Of a DNA stretch of 62,999 nt, positions 33,285-41,346 are shown piece after piece. The stretch's first letter is position 1. Every line of letters starts with the position of its first letter. The stretch is from a bacterium CG10_46_32 (lineage in GTDB: Bacteria > Patescibacteriota > Patescibacteriia > UBA2169). The stretch is taken from positions 1 through 62,999 of the forward strand of contig MOEI01000004.1 in NCBI GenBank assembly GCA_001889965.1. Direction: 5' to 3'. The translations under genes and the position numbers were made by a program. Under the pieces are notes generated by a model that searched no databases, was not told where the DNA came from, and saw only the letters and a program-made list of their open reading frames with translations.

Positions 33285-33635
33285 CTAAATAATACCCGAA
33301 TGCGCCTCAAGACGCTCTACCCGTTTCTCAAAACCTTTCACCGCCTTAGCTTCATTCCGATACTGATCCAGATTTCCGCTTATTGCCGCCTGCTCGGTGA
33401 GCACCTGATCCAGTTTCTTCATGACCTTGTCCTGGCTCGTGAGTATATCATTCTTAAGTTCGGACCTAACTTCAGTCAGGTCATTTTTGGTCGCAAAACG
33501 CTCCAAATCCTTTTTGTTCGCAAAACGATCCAAATCTGATTTCATGGCAACATTCTCAACCACAAAATCAGCAAACTCTACAAAGTCTCCAACAGTAATC
33601 GGTTCGCGCAAATCTTTTTTAGTCGGTTTGAACAT
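33285..33635 (-). CDS. Coiled-coil hypothetical protein
   Basis: A 116-residue protein with no recognised domain. Residues ~30-60 repeat a pattern of KSDLDRFANKKDLERFATKNDL, three near-copies of K.DL.RFA.K. The rest is helical and charged, likely coiled coil, ending in KGFEKRVERLEAH. Such KDL-repeat coiled coils are frequent in CPR genomes. I chose the ATG at 33635, which follows a consensus promoter. It lies 3 bases upstream of the MGMT gene and probably shares its mRNA. Confidence 0.75.
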   Translation of the reverse strand: MFKPTKKDLREPITVGDFVEFADFVVENVAMKSDLDRFANKKDLERFATKNDLTEVRSELKNDILTSQDKVMKKLDQVLTEQAAISGNLDQYRNEAKAVKGFEKRVERLEAHSGII

Positions 33636-33645
33636 AGTATGGACA

Positions 33646-33674
33646 AGTATATCAAAAACATGGAACAAGCGCAA
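33646..33674 (-). promoter_or_regulatory. Promoter of the 33285-33635 gene, near-leaderless
   Basis: On the minus strand TTGCGC (33669-33674) and TATACT (33646-33651) are 17 bases apart, with 10 bases between the -10 box and the ATG. Confidence 0.7.
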
Positions 33675-33730
33675 AAAATCCGCGTTCAATCATAATTTTT
33701 CCAGAATAGCGCAATCCAACCTGCCGCACT

Positions 33731-34336
33731 TTACTCTTCAATAATCAGTTTGCCCACCATGCCGAGTGCGCGATGCGAACCAACACCGCAATAGTATTCA
33801 AACTCACCAACTGTTTCTGCAATAAACACAACAGTAGATGATTTGCCAGCATTCACGGTTTCGGTTGCCGCAGTAAATTCATCAACAACCCAGTTGTGCG
33901 TGCCCTCGGTGCTTAAAAAATTTATAGTAACAACATCACCCTTTTTGACACGAATCTCTTTGGTTGAAAACTCAAAGTTCTTTCCTGTAACATCGAAACT
34001 CTTAGCCTGCTCCACGGGCGCGTCCACAACAAAACCAGCGCCATTATCTATTATAGTATTAATTTCTCCCTCACCAAGCATTTGCTCCGGCTCCATCATA
34101 TCAACGCCTTCCATTGCTTGGACGTCAGGAGGCGCTAATTCTTCCTGCCCCATCATCTCACCTTGCTCTTCTTCGTCTTGGCTCTCGCTAAATCCTCCTT
34201 GCTGAGCATACACTGCCACTGCAGCCACGACAACTAAAAGAATTATTACACCAATAACAAGCTTTAATCCTCCTTTGCTCGCGGATCCACCTGTCTCGCC
34301 TACCACGGGTTCTGACTGTACTTCTTTGTCTACCAT
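33731..34336 (-). CDS. Membrane-anchored cupredoxin-like protein
   Basis: A 201-residue protein with one N-terminal membrane segment (residues ~24-44, LKLVIGVIILLVVVAAVAVY), a low-complexity Glu/Met/Pro-rich linker (~45-105) and an outer cupredoxin domain (~110-201). Type-1 copper ligands are visible: His in EGTHNWVV, then Cys, His and Met in YYCGVGSHRALGMVG. It may carry electrons or bind copper outside the membrane. Directly upstream (in transcription order) is superoxide dismutase, 14 bases away, and the copper region lies next to them. Confidence 0.9.
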   Translation of the reverse strand: MVDKEVQSEPVVGETGGSASKGGLKLVIGVIILLVVVAAVAVYAQQGGFSESQDEEEQGEMMGQEELAPPDVQAMEGVDMMEPEQMLGEGEINTIIDNGAGFVVDAPVEQAKSFDVTGKNFEFSTKEIRVKKGDVVTINFLSTEGTHNWVVDEFTAATETVNAGKSSTVVFIAETVGEFEYYCGVGSHRALGMVGKLIIEE

Positions 34337-34350
34337 ATACCTAATAATTA

Positions 34351-34980
34351 CTACTTAGCAAAAAATAACTTAGAAACATTTTTCCAATCAACGAGCTTCC
34401 ACCAATTAGTAACATACTCAGGCCGCTTGTTCTGATAACGCAAATAGTATGCATGCTCCCACACATCAAGTCCTAAAATGGGGTTTGCGCCGTCCATTAT
34501 CGGACTATCTTGATTCGGAGTGGACGAAACCTCAAGTTTTCCATCTTTTAAAGAAAGCCATGCCCATCCACTTCCGAACCGTGTAAGCGCGGCCTCGGTG
34601 AACTGTTCTTTAAACGCATCAAACGAACCAAATGTTTCGGTGATTGCGTCTTTGAGAGAACCGGTGGGCTCTCCGCCAGCATCAGTACCCATGATGCTCC
34701 AAAATAAAGAATGATTATAGTGCCCGCCGCCGCTGTTGCGCACCGCAGTGCGCACATCTTCGGGAACGCTTTCAAGATTACTAAGAATCTCGCCAAGTGG
34801 CTGTTTGGCAAGGTCTGGATGTGTAGCAAGAGCTGCATTTAATTTGTCTACATACCCCTTATGGTGCTTATCATAGTGGATCTCCATGGTTTGCGCATCA
34901 ATAGCTGCCTCAAGCGCATTAAACTCATATCCAAGTTTCGAAAGTTCAAATTGTCCTTGTTTGTTGGCTGAAATCTGCAT
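34351..34980 (-). CDS. sodA: Fe/Mn superoxide dismutase
   Basis: A 209-residue enzyme that turns superoxide into oxygen and hydrogen peroxide. Metal ligands fit the family: His in MEIHYDKHH, His in [10 protein letters not shown], and Asp/His in [20 protein letters not shown] is typical. Fe versus Mn cannot be decided by eye, so the gene symbol is nominal. No signal peptide, so it acts in the cytoplasm. It precedes the cupredoxin gene. Confidence 0.95.
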   Translation of the reverse strand: MQISANKQGQFELSKLGYEFNALEAAIDAQTMEIHYDKHHKGYVDKLNAALATHPDLAKQPLGEILSNLESVPEDVRTAVRNSGGGHYNHSLFWSIMGTDAGGEPTGSLKDAITETFGSFDAFKEQFTEAALTRFGSGWAWLSLKDGKLEVSSTPNQDSPIMDGANPILGLDVWEHAYYLRYQNKRPEYVTNWWKLVDWKNVSKLFFAK

Positions 34981-35089
34981 AAAATAGTTTAGCTAATATA
35001 GTATACATTGTAGCATACCATAAAAAAGCCTCAAAATACATTGCAAATAATCATATTTTATGGTACTTTGACGCTGATATATAATCTAC

Positions 35090-35120
35090 ACATTTTTCCT
35101 TGTGCCCGCCGAATCGGCGG
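35090..35120. repeat. Dispersed repeat with CCGCCGAATCGGCGG palindrome
   Basis: ACATTTTTCCTTG (35090-35102) followed by the perfect palindrome at 35106-35120. The same arrangement is found at 51-89. It lies about 30 bases before tRNA-Pro. The rest of the 34981-35151 gap holds no gene. Confidence 0.75.
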
Positions 35121-35151
35121 AAAGGTTAATAAAAGATTTGAAAAGAAGAGG

Positions 35152-35227
35152 CGGGCTGTGGCGCAGTTGGTAGCGCGCAAGGCTGGGGGTCTTGAGGTCG
35201 CGGGTTCGAGACCCGCCAGCCCGACCA
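35152..35227 (+). tRNA. tRNA-Pro (GGG)
   Basis: A complete cloverleaf: acceptor CGGGCTG / CAGCCCG, D arm GCGC...GCGC, anticodon stem CAAGG / TCTTG with loop CTGGGGG (anticodon GGG), T arm GCGGG-TTCGAGA-CCCGC, discriminator A and encoded CCA. Confidence 0.97.
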
Positions 35228-35258
35228 TAAAAGGCTCATCTTGTGATGAGCCTTTTAT
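35227..35258. terminator. Terminator after tRNA-Pro, shared with copB
   Basis: ATAAAAGGCTCATC and GATGAGCCTTTTAT form a 14-bp perfect stem with a TTGT loop between the convergent tRNA and ATPase genes; usable on both strands. Confidence 0.92.
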
Positions 35259-35269
35259 AATGCACGGAA

Positions 35270-37372
35270 TTAATTACTTTTGTGAGAAAATGTAATCCGC
35301 CGCAACATCAACGCATTGATCACCACAATAACCGAAGAAAGTGTCATGGCAATTGCGCCCCACTCTGGCCGCAAAAATATTCCCCATGATCCGAGCACGC
35401 CGGCTGCAAGCGGAATGGCAACAATGTTATAGCCAAGCGCCCAACCAAGATTCTGCTTCATTTTTCTCATGGTTGCTTTGGATAGGATAACAAGCTTTAC
35501 AATGTCCAATGGATTATTTTTGACTAACACAATTTCCGAAGAAGCCACAGCAACATCCGTGCCAGCGCCTATCGCGACACCAACTTCTGATTGGGTAAGT
35601 GCGGGCGCATCGTTTACTCCGTCCCCCACCATCATTACCTTAAATCCACCCTTCTGAAGTTCTTTTACTTTATTAACTTTATCCTCTGGCAAAACTCGGC
35701 TAAAATATTTGTCTATTCCTAATGCTTCGGCAACAGATTTTGCAACCACGTCTTGATCCCCAGTAATCATAGCCACTTGTTTTCCTAATAATTTAAGTTC
35801 TGCGATAGCTTGTTTTGATTCTGGCTTTATAGCGTCCGCAAGCGCTACAACTCCAATCAGCTTTTTATCTTGTGCAACATACACAACAGTATTTCCACGT
35901 TGCTCTAAAGATGAAATTCGCTTTACATACTCAGACTGCAACTCAATACCATTATCCTGCATAAGCTTTACCGTACCTACTATCACTTCTTTTGAGTCAA
36001 CCGTACCAATAACCCCATGCCCAGCAATAGCCTTAAAATTATTAACAGGAAGAAGGTTTTGTCTCTCGCTTTTTGCTTTTGCGACAATTGATTTCGCAAT
36101 TACATGTTCTGACTTTGATTCTAAGGACGCAGCCATTTTGATTACATCATGCTCGTCTGCATTAAAACCAACAACCTCAATAACTCCAAATTCGCCGTTT
36201 GTCAACGTCCCTGTTTTATCAAATAAAATCCAATCAATATCTTTCGCGTTTTCAAGGCCATCCATATCTTTTACAAGAATGCCGTTGCGAGCTGCCAAGG
36301 TTGTTGTAATAGTCGTAACTGTTGGGATAGCCAAGCCTAAAGCATGCGGGCAGGTAATAACAACCACTGTAATGGCAAGGGTTAAGGCAAATACGAACGA
36401 AGCACCAAGCCAAAAGTTCCATACAAAAAAAGTACCAACACCAACAATAATGGCAATGAGAGTAAGATAATGCGCTGCCCTATCTGCAAGCTTTTGTGTT
36501 TTGGGTTGAGAGTTTTGCGCGCCTTTAACTAACTCCACGATTTGCGCCAAAGCAGTATCATCCCCTGTTTTGGTTACTTTAATAGTGAGGCTGCCATCCA
36601 TATTAAGCGAGCCCCCAATAACTTCATTGCCTACTTTTTTGGTGACTGGTTTTGATTCTCCGGTTATCAACGATTCATTTGCACTTGATTGCCCTTCTAC
36701 CACAACACCATCAATAGGAACTTTTTCTCCAGGTTTGACTAGTACTAAATCGTTGACCGCGAGCATGGCAGTTTCAACAACTTCAGTAGTTTTGTCATCT
36801 TTAATTTTATTTGCTTTTGGAGGTATAAGTTTTACTAGTTCCTTTAGGGCGCCGCTTGTTCCAACCACTGCCCGCATTTCAAGCCAATGCCCTAACAGCA
36901 ATACCATGGCTAGCGTGGAAATCTCCCAGTAAAAATCTGGTGCATCTATAAAAAAGGTTGTTGCAGCCGAATACAAGTACCCACTCAAAACAGCAAGGGA
37001 AACGAGCACCATCATGCCTAATTGCTTTTCTTTTAGCTCATCCCACCCATTTGTATAGAATGGCCAAGCAGTGTACAAAGCTATAATAGATGCTAATCCG
37101 AATAAGACAAATTTGTCTCCAGGAAACTGTGCAATACTAAATCCAAACCAATCTTGAATGGTCGGTGAGAGAATGAGAATTGGAATACTGACGATAAGCG
37201 CGATAAAAAACCTGCGCTTAAAATCAGCTGCCATCATCGCATGGTGCTCGGTGTGGTCGTGCCCACCATGCTCTTTGTGGTCACCCTGGTGTTCTCTTCC
37301 GTGATCGCCAGCTTCTAGTGAATGCGCTGCATCACAGCAGGAATGATCTGTATTTTGTTGTGAGTGGTCCAT
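35270..37372 (-). CDS. copB: CopB-type (P1B) copper-exporting ATPase
   Basis: A 700-residue heavy-metal P-type ATPase. The N-terminus is His-rich (residues ~1-45, with HSQQNTDHSCC and repeated H/D/E such as HGGHDHTEHH) in place of the CxxC metal-binding domains of CopA. The membrane motif is TCPHALGLAIP; CPH, not CPC, marks the CopB (P1B-3) class. DKTGTLTNGE (phosphorylated Asp), HVIAKS-type HP-related segment, GDGVNDAPAL and TGES are intact. I chose the ATG at 37372; the longer frame covers the csoR-copB gap. It lies downstream of csoR and is expected to be induced by copper. Confidence 0.93.
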   Translation of the reverse strand: MDHSQQNTDHSCCDAAHSLEAGDHGREHQGDHKEHGGHDHTEHHAMMAADFKRRFFIALIVSIPILILSPTIQDWFGFSIAQFPGDKFVLFGLASIIALYTAWPFYTNGWDELKEKQLGMMVLVSLAVLSGYLYSAATTFFIDAPDFYWEISTLAMVLLLGHWLEMRAVVGTSGALKELVKLIPPKANKIKDDKTTEVVETAMLAVNDLVLVKPGEKVPIDGVVVEGQSSANESLITGESKPVTKKVGNEVIGGSLNMDGSLTIKVTKTGDDTALAQIVELVKGAQNSQPKTQKLADRAAHYLTLIAIIVGVGTFFVWNFWLGASFVFALTLAITVVVITCPHALGLAIPTVTTITTTLAARNGILVKDMDGLENAKDIDWILFDKTGTLTNGEFGVIEVVGFNADEHDVIKMAASLESKSEHVIAKSIVAKAKSERQNLLPVNNFKAIAGHGVIGTVDSKEVIVGTVKLMQDNGIELQSEYVKRISSLEQRGNTVVYVAQDKKLIGVVALADAIKPESKQAIAELKLLGKQVAMITGDQDVVAKSVAEALGIDKYFSRVLPEDKVNKVKELQKGGFKVMMVGDGVNDAPALTQSEVGVAIGAGTDVAVASSEIVLVKNNPLDIVKLVILSKATMRKMKQNLGWALGYNIVAIPLAAGVLGSWGIFLRPEWGAIAMTLSSVIVVINALMLRRITFSHKSN

Positions 37373-37493
37373 AAACTCTAATAGTAGATAGTAACGTAGT
37401 GCCTGCGAACGCATGCGGAGAGCGAGCCGAGCGCGAGCCCGGCAGTATGCTGGGGAAGACGCATATTTTTTTATATTACTGATAATGCACGCT

Positions 37494-37604
37494 TCAAAAA
37501 AAACATAGTATATAGTGTTGATGGCTCGCTTGAGAAAATCTTCCACCAATTTTTGCAATGCCTGCCCCCAAAAAAATTCCAATAAGCAATGTTTGTATTC
37601 GCAT
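37494..37604 (-). CDS. Possible 36-residue membrane peptide between csoR and copB
   Basis: An ATG at 37604, 8 bases after the csoR stop, opens 36 codons (MRIQTLLIGIFLGAGIAKIGG...) with one hydrophobic segment. No Shine-Dalgarno sequence. The remaining gap (37373-37493) shows no other gene. Small membrane peptides are common in metal operons, but this one is unproven. Confidence 0.35.
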   Translation of the reverse strand: MRIQTLLIGIFLGAGIAKIGGRFSQASHQHYILCFF

Positions 37605-37612
37605 AGAGTGAA

Positions 37613-37891
37613 TTATTTGTTCCGAAGTGCGTACAACGCAAGCATTTCTTGAATGCCTTTTCCTTTATGTATTCCCGTTAAATTACTGGCGGCATGTGTT
37701 GTAAGATGATTTTCCAGCATTAATCCATCAAAACTCTTGAGTGATTTCTGAACTGCAAGCGACTGATGAAGCACATCAATACAGTAGGTTTCGTCTTCAA
37801 CCATTTTTTCAAGGCCAACGATCTGCCCTTGAATAATTTTAAGCCGATGCTTAGCGCGCTTTTTGTAATCCTTTTGGATGCGTCCTTTCAT
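37613..37891 (-). CDS. csoR: CsoR/RcnR-family metal-sensing repressor
   Basis: A 92-residue all-helical repressor. RLKIIQGQIVGLEKMVEDETYCIDVLHQ shows the family core in segments: RL..I.GQ, then Cys (residue ~37) in the ETYCIDVL motif and His ~62 in ENHLTTH, fitting the Cys-His-Cys copper site except that the second Cys is replaced (LTTHAASNL). Its own upstream region carries a copper-type operator, so it likely represses itself and copB. Confidence 0.9.
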   Translation of the reverse strand: MKGRIQKDYKKRAKHRLKIIQGQIVGLEKMVEDETYCIDVLHQSLAVQKSLKSFDGLMLENHLTTHAASNLTGIHKGKGIQEMLALYALRNK

Positions 37892-37912
37892 ACCATAGTA
37901 TCATTAATACTT

Positions 37913-37929
37913 ATACCCCCTATGGGTAT
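37913..37929. promoter_or_regulatory. CsoR operator
   Basis: ATACCCCCTATGGGTAT, a near-perfect inverted repeat of the ATACCC..GGGTAT type known for CsoR (for example in Bacillus subtilis and Streptomyces). It overlaps the expected csoR promoter, 22 bases upstream of the ATG. I see no second copy before the DUF411 operon. Confidence 0.85.
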
Positions 37930-38031
37930 AGTACGCTACATCGAACCACGCGTCAAGACGTACAACCGCAGGTTATCCACACGCTAAAAAATAGCGCGCA
38001 TACTGCGCTGTGTTGTATCTATACATACAAG

Positions 38032-38067
38032 AGTGGCTGAACGATGCCACACACTCGTTCAGCCACT
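38032..38067. repeat. 13-bp hairpin downstream of the Met/Gly-rich gene
   Basis: AGTGGCTGAACGA (38032-38044) pairs exactly with TCGTTCAGCCACT (38055-38067). No T-run follows on the minus strand, so it is an unusual 3' hairpin rather than a standard terminator. Confidence 0.7.
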
Positions 38068-38076
38068 GTATACAAT

Positions 38077-38319
38077 CTATTTAACGCGCTTCCAGAGATA
38101 GGCGGCCAATAGTCCAAGCACCAGCCATACAAGAAGCGTGGTGACGAATGAGATGGCCCAGCCCGCTCCGCCGTAGCCCATCATCGAACCTCCCCATCCA
38201 CCCATCATGCCTCCAAATTCGGAACAACTAACGCCGCTCGAATCAGCTGAAACTGCTGCCGGAATCAAAGCCGCAAACACAGAACCTAAACCAAGTAAAT
38301 ATGAGAATCGCATATGCAT
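38077..38319 (-). CDS. Small Met/Gly-rich exported membrane protein
   Basis: An 80-residue protein with an N-terminal signal-like segment (residues ~6-24), a Met/Gly-rich stretch (FGGMMGGWGGSMMGYGG, ~35-51) and a C-terminal membrane helix (~54-74). Met-rich loops of this type bind Cu(I) in copper proteins; the placement between csoR and the DUF411 operon supports a copper role, by inference. A single Cys is present near residue 32. Confidence 0.8.
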   Translation of the reverse strand: MHMRFSYLLGLGSVFAALIPAAVSADSSGVSCSEFGGMMGGWGGSMMGYGGAGWAISFVTTLLVWLVLGLLAAYLWKRVK

Positions 38320-38375
38320 ATGTTTAATAATTAATGTAATATCATTAGTAGTAAGTATACCATACCTATCAAGCC

Positions 38376-39317
38376 TTATACGCCGCAGCCTCCTCCTTTG
38401 CCCGAAGAAACTGGCTCAACCTGCGAAAGAATATTTTGGTACCCGGCACTGCTCGAGAAATTGTATCCAAGAATTTCCTGCGGCGACATATCACTCCACG
38501 CAAGCCCCTGCGAGTCCAAATATTTTGCAATAGTAAGGTAGGTCTCTGGGAACCAGTATGCATTCACGGATAGCGCATATCGGTACATGTCAGCCTCATG
38601 TACGCCTTGAGCTGCCAACAACTCCAACAGTCCAAGCATTGCCATGCCATGATTGCAATCCGGAAAGTACACGGAGTTTCCACAGCACGGACGATAGATA
38701 CCTTTGGAAACTTTCTCTACAAGCGCCTGCTCTTCATCAGTTAGCGTGACAAATGTATGCATGCTGTAGTGGTCCATTGAGTCCCCTACCGAGAGCGACC
38801 ACCCGCCAGTTGAAGCGAACTTTCCTGCGCCTCCATACTGTGGATCCTGCATTGGCCCTTGCTCGAGGATTGGGTTTTTATTGGCAAGCCCGAATGCCCA
38901 CAACAGATTAAGAAGCACGCCGCTATTTTCCGGTGTAATCCGAAGCGGACCATCCAAGGTGCCTACGAGCATGGTATTTTCATCAGGGGTTAAACCGCCG
39001 CGGTTCTGGTATATGGATTCAAATGCTTTCTGATCAATAACGCCGCTTGCGATCATTTTTTTACCAAGATCTCCCCAGGAAACCGGAAGCACAACACCTT
39101 CTTCGGGCAGCACTTCCGCTGCATATCCACTAACTGGATCAGTGTTTGTTGATGTTCCAACGTGCGCTACCGTAGGCTCTCCAGTGCGCGCGATCTTGAA
39201 TCGCGGAACAATACGCACCTCAAAAATCAAAAAGAACAAAAATGCTACAGAGAACAGCGCGCCGAGCGCGACGTACCTATAGGAAACATTTTTTATATAC
39301 TGTGACAGGTGTTTCAT
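38376..39317 (-). CDS. Membrane-anchored extracellular Cys/His protein of the copper operon
   Basis: A 313-residue protein that I cannot assign to a family. One membrane anchor (residues ~15-35) is followed by a large outer domain. The most striking part is IYRPCCGNSVYFPDCNHGMAM near residue 210: CC, then C, H and M closely spaced, a possible metal site. More His/Met lies in SMDHYSMHTF (~185). The end is GKGGGCGV, with another Cys. It is the last gene of a tight run with DUF411 and two CxxC membrane proteins (18-base gap), so it may receive or store copper outside the cell membrane. The function is unknown. Confidence 0.8.
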   Translation of the reverse strand: MKHLSQYIKNVSYRYVALGALFSVAFLFFLIFEVRIVPRFKIARTGEPTVAHVGTSTNTDPVSGYAAEVLPEEGVVLPVSWGDLGKKMIASGVIDQKAFESIYQNRGGLTPDENTMLVGTLDGPLRITPENSGVLLNLLWAFGLANKNPILEQGPMQDPQYGGAGKFASTGGWSLSVGDSMDHYSMHTFVTLTDEEQALVEKVSKGIYRPCCGNSVYFPDCNHGMAMLGLLELLAAQGVHEADMYRYALSVNAYWFPETYLTIAKYLDSQGLAWSDMSPQEILGYNFSSSAGYQNILSQVEPVSSGKGGGCGV

Positions 39318-39335
39318 AATAGAAGATAAATAAAG

Positions 39336-39773
39336 CTACCAGTCTCGGCAGCATGCAATAATGCGGCCAGCCAAACTTCGCAACGCAGAATGGCTTTGGT
39401 ACGCATATATGATGCTGAATGCAATCCAGATGGACACCATCAACAAGATAGATACTCTGTCTGGAATAAATCCAAGTAATAGGTAGCCAACGAATAAGAA
39501 GGAAAGAAGCAATGGAAGCTGAAAGAGGAGTAAGGCCTTGAGAAGACGGCGTTTAACTGCGTAAAACGCGCCCACAACGCTTCCTCCGACAAGTAGCCCA
39601 AGTAATGCCGTATCTTGGAACGCGCCAAGGCGCGATGCAACAAGCAAGATAATCCAGCTTGCAGCCCAGCTTGCGCACAGCACACAAAACGAACGATTAA
39701 TAAAGCGCTGTACTATAAGTAGAACGAAAAACAACGTTACAATCATCGCTATAATCTGTGCAAGGCCGCTCAT
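39336..39773 (-). CDS. Polytopic membrane protein with CxxC motif (CVLC)
   Basis: A 145-residue protein with four or five membrane helices and RSFCVLCASW at residues ~28-37, at the start of the second helix. A second Cys pair lies near the end (IIACCRDW). Membrane CxxC proteins of this size resemble thiol-oxidation partners (VKOR/DsbB-like) in general design only; I see no specific family match. It overlaps the upstream gene by 4 bases (ATGA), so the two are probably made together. Confidence 0.75.
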   Translation of the reverse strand: MSGLAQIIAMIVTLFFVLLIVQRFINRSFCVLCASWAASWIILLVASRLGAFQDTALLGLLVGGSVVGAFYAVKRRLLKALLLFQLPLLLSFLFVGYLLLGFIPDRVSILLMVSIWIAFSIIYAYQSHSALRSLAGRIIACCRDW

Positions 39774-40297
39774 ACGAGTATTTCAATAATGCCAATAGCC
39801 AATAGAATCGAGATAATCGAAACCATAATTCCCTGGAACGGAATACGCGCCTTTCCACGGATACGGGAAATCGCATTACTTGCGTACGGCACAATGAGCA
39901 TAATTGCTCCACCGATCAGCGCGCCAACGAGTGAACGCGGAATAACAATGGTTGTCCCGTACTGAGAAAACCATGGAAGGTATAGCCCATACGCACCCGG
40001 CAGAAATGGAACAGCTGGTAAGACTGTTGCCGCATACACTACTAAGGCGATTATTCCGTACTGGTATGGTATATAGCGCTTGCGTACAATGCGAGCAAAC
40101 CAAAACCCTAAAGCAGCTGCAAACGCGCCAAGAGCAATACCAACGGATAGCGTAGAAAATCCAAGCTTGTATGCGCCGATTCCGAGCGCAACCGCGCCCG
40201 CTGTACACAGCGGGCAGTGGGCAGATGCCGCGCTCGGCGCTCCAACGCCGAGCGCGGTTGCGCTGGTTGCCAACATAACGTATATCTTTAATTTCAT
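39770..40297 (-). CDS. Polytopic membrane protein with signal peptide and HCPLC motif
   Basis: A 175-residue protein. A signal-like N-terminus ends at AASA, followed by HCPLCTAGAVALG (residues ~27-39), so the CxxC would sit just outside the membrane. Four or five further helices follow. HCPLC-type membrane proteins of about this size are known to me as uncharacterised proteins in archaea and CPR. The His-Cys-x-x-Cys pair is a good Cu(I) or disulfide site. Gap to DUF411 is 6 bases; overlap with the next gene is 4 bases. Confidence 0.78.
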   Translation of the reverse strand: MKLKIYVMLATSATALGVGAPSAASAHCPLCTAGAVALGIGAYKLGFSTLSVGIALGAFAAALGFWFARIVRKRYIPYQYGIIALVVYAATVLPAVPFLPGAYGLYLPWFSQYGTTIVIPRSLVGALIGGAIMLIVPYASNAISRIRGKARIPFQGIMVSIISILLAIGIIEILV

Positions 40298-40303
40298 ATA
40301 ACG

Positions 40304-40783
40304 TTACTCCTTATACGGCGAAACATCTCCATTCTCGGAAAAGCTATACAACGAGAATGCACCTTTCATAGCTCCTCCCATGCCAGGCGAACCAGCGGGC
40401 ATTCCAGGCAATGCAATCCCGGCAATCACAGGTTTTTGGGTAAGCATTGCTATAATATTTTCAGCCGGAACATGACCCTCGGAAACATAATCGCCGATAA
40501 CGGTAGTGTGGCAACTCTCAAGCCCCCCGGGAACGCCGTACTGTTCTTTGATTGACGAAAGATCGTCATGGTTTTGGACCTCAACATCAAAACCTTGGCG
40601 TTTAAGGTAGGTAATGTAGTTGGCGCAGCAGCCGCATGTTGGCGACTTATGGACCACCGCGTGCATAGGAGCATCAATGCCCGCGACGCGCGGCGCAGCA
40701 GGAGAAAGTGATTTCTGCAAGAAGAATGCGCCAGAAAGCACAAGTCCCACAACTGCTACAATAAAAATCTTTTTCATATGCAT
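40304..40783 (-). CDS. DUF411 (CopG-like) metal-binding protein
   Basis: A 159-residue exported or membrane-anchored protein (hydrophobic residues ~5-22). The DUF411 core is clear: HKSPTCGCCANYITYLKRQGF, GVP near residue 85, SCHTTVIGDYVSEGHVPA and GIALPGMPAGSPGM. DUF411 proteins include CopG of copper-resistance islands, where the Cys pair binds copper. A Cys-Cys pair, a third Cys and Met-rich end are retained. I chose the ATG at 40783. First gene of the four-gene run. Confidence 0.92.
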   Translation of the reverse strand: MHMKKIFIVAVVGLVLSGAFFLQKSLSPAAPRVAGIDAPMHAVVHKSPTCGCCANYITYLKRQGFDVEVQNHDDLSSIKEQYGVPGGLESCHTTVIGDYVSEGHVPAENIIAMLTQKPVIAGIALPGMPAGSPGMGGAMKGAFSLYSFSENGDVSPYKE

Positions 40784-40859
40784 TAGTTTTATTACTATGT
40801 AAGAACAACGCAAAAAATCACAATAGCTTATTATACTGGCCTATCGTGTTCTTTGTGAA

Positions 40860-41267
40860 TTAGAACGTTTTTGGATGCAAAATACCTTGCGAAAACAAAC
40901 TCACATAATATACAAACAAACGGGTACTGCCAAATCGACGTTTAATATGAGACGAATATAGTGGCGGCGCACAAACTGATTCGCGGAATATTGGGAAAGA
41001 AAAAAACAAGCCAATGGCGAATAGCAACACTAAGTACAAAGCAGGAAGCGCAGACTGGAACTGTGAATGCACCAAAACGCTTGCATCTGAGTCGGAAATT
41101 GCGCAACACGCACTATGCTCCATGCCGTACATAGGCATATCAGGCGCATTATGCGCGGCATGCCCAAGTGTGATACCGCGGCACGAAAGTATAAACACAA
41201 AAAACAAAAGGACCGCAATGAGCGCGCCAGGATGAGGTGAAAATAATTTCTTACGAGTTCTTACCAT
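40860..41267 (-). CDS. Membrane protein with His/Met/Cys outer loop
   Basis: A 135-residue protein with two membrane helices (residues ~14-31 and ~75-95). The loop between them is rich in likely metal ligands: HAAHNAPDMPMYGMEHSACC. The C-terminal part is basic and aromatic. I do not recognise a family. It lies about 76 bases upstream of the DUF411 gene and has its own leaderless promoter, so it may head the copper operon. Confidence 0.75.
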   Translation of the reverse strand: MVRTRKKLFSPHPGALIAVLLFFVFILSCRGITLGHAAHNAPDMPMYGMEHSACCAISDSDASVLVHSQFQSALPALYLVLLFAIGLFFSFPIFRESVCAPPLYSSHIKRRFGSTRLFVYYVSLFSQGILHPKTF

Positions 41268-41273
41268 ACTGCC

Positions 41274-41301
41274 ATTTTACCACGTTCTGCACGAGAAGCA
41301 A
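41274..41301 (-). promoter_or_regulatory. Promoter of the 40860-41267 gene, leaderless
   Basis: On the minus strand TTGCTT (41296-41301) and TAAAAT (41274-41279) are 16 bases apart; the -10 box ends 6 bases before the ATG. No CsoR-type box is seen here. Confidence 0.6.
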
Positions 41302-41310
41302 TACTCTAGT

Positions 41311-41346
41311 AAAAAACACGAACCCCACACCAAATGGCACGGGGTT
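41311..41346 (-). terminator. Terminator of the candidate ncRNA
   Basis: On the minus strand AACCCCGTGCC (41336-41346) pairs over 11 positions (with wobble) with GGTGTGGGGTT (41321-41331) around an ATTT loop, followed by CGTGTTTTTT. Confidence 0.85.

Noticed and set aside
35270-37582. Longer frame of copB reaching to 37582
   Set aside because: The first 70 residues lack similarity to P-type ATPases and run through the csoR-copB gap; the His-rich start at 37372 fits CopB proteins.
37973-37981. TTATCCACA, an exact DnaA box, near csoR
   Set aside because: Single box; the other similar words (about 9010, 41884, 51109) are scattered, with no cluster, A/T-rich unwinding region or dnaA gene.
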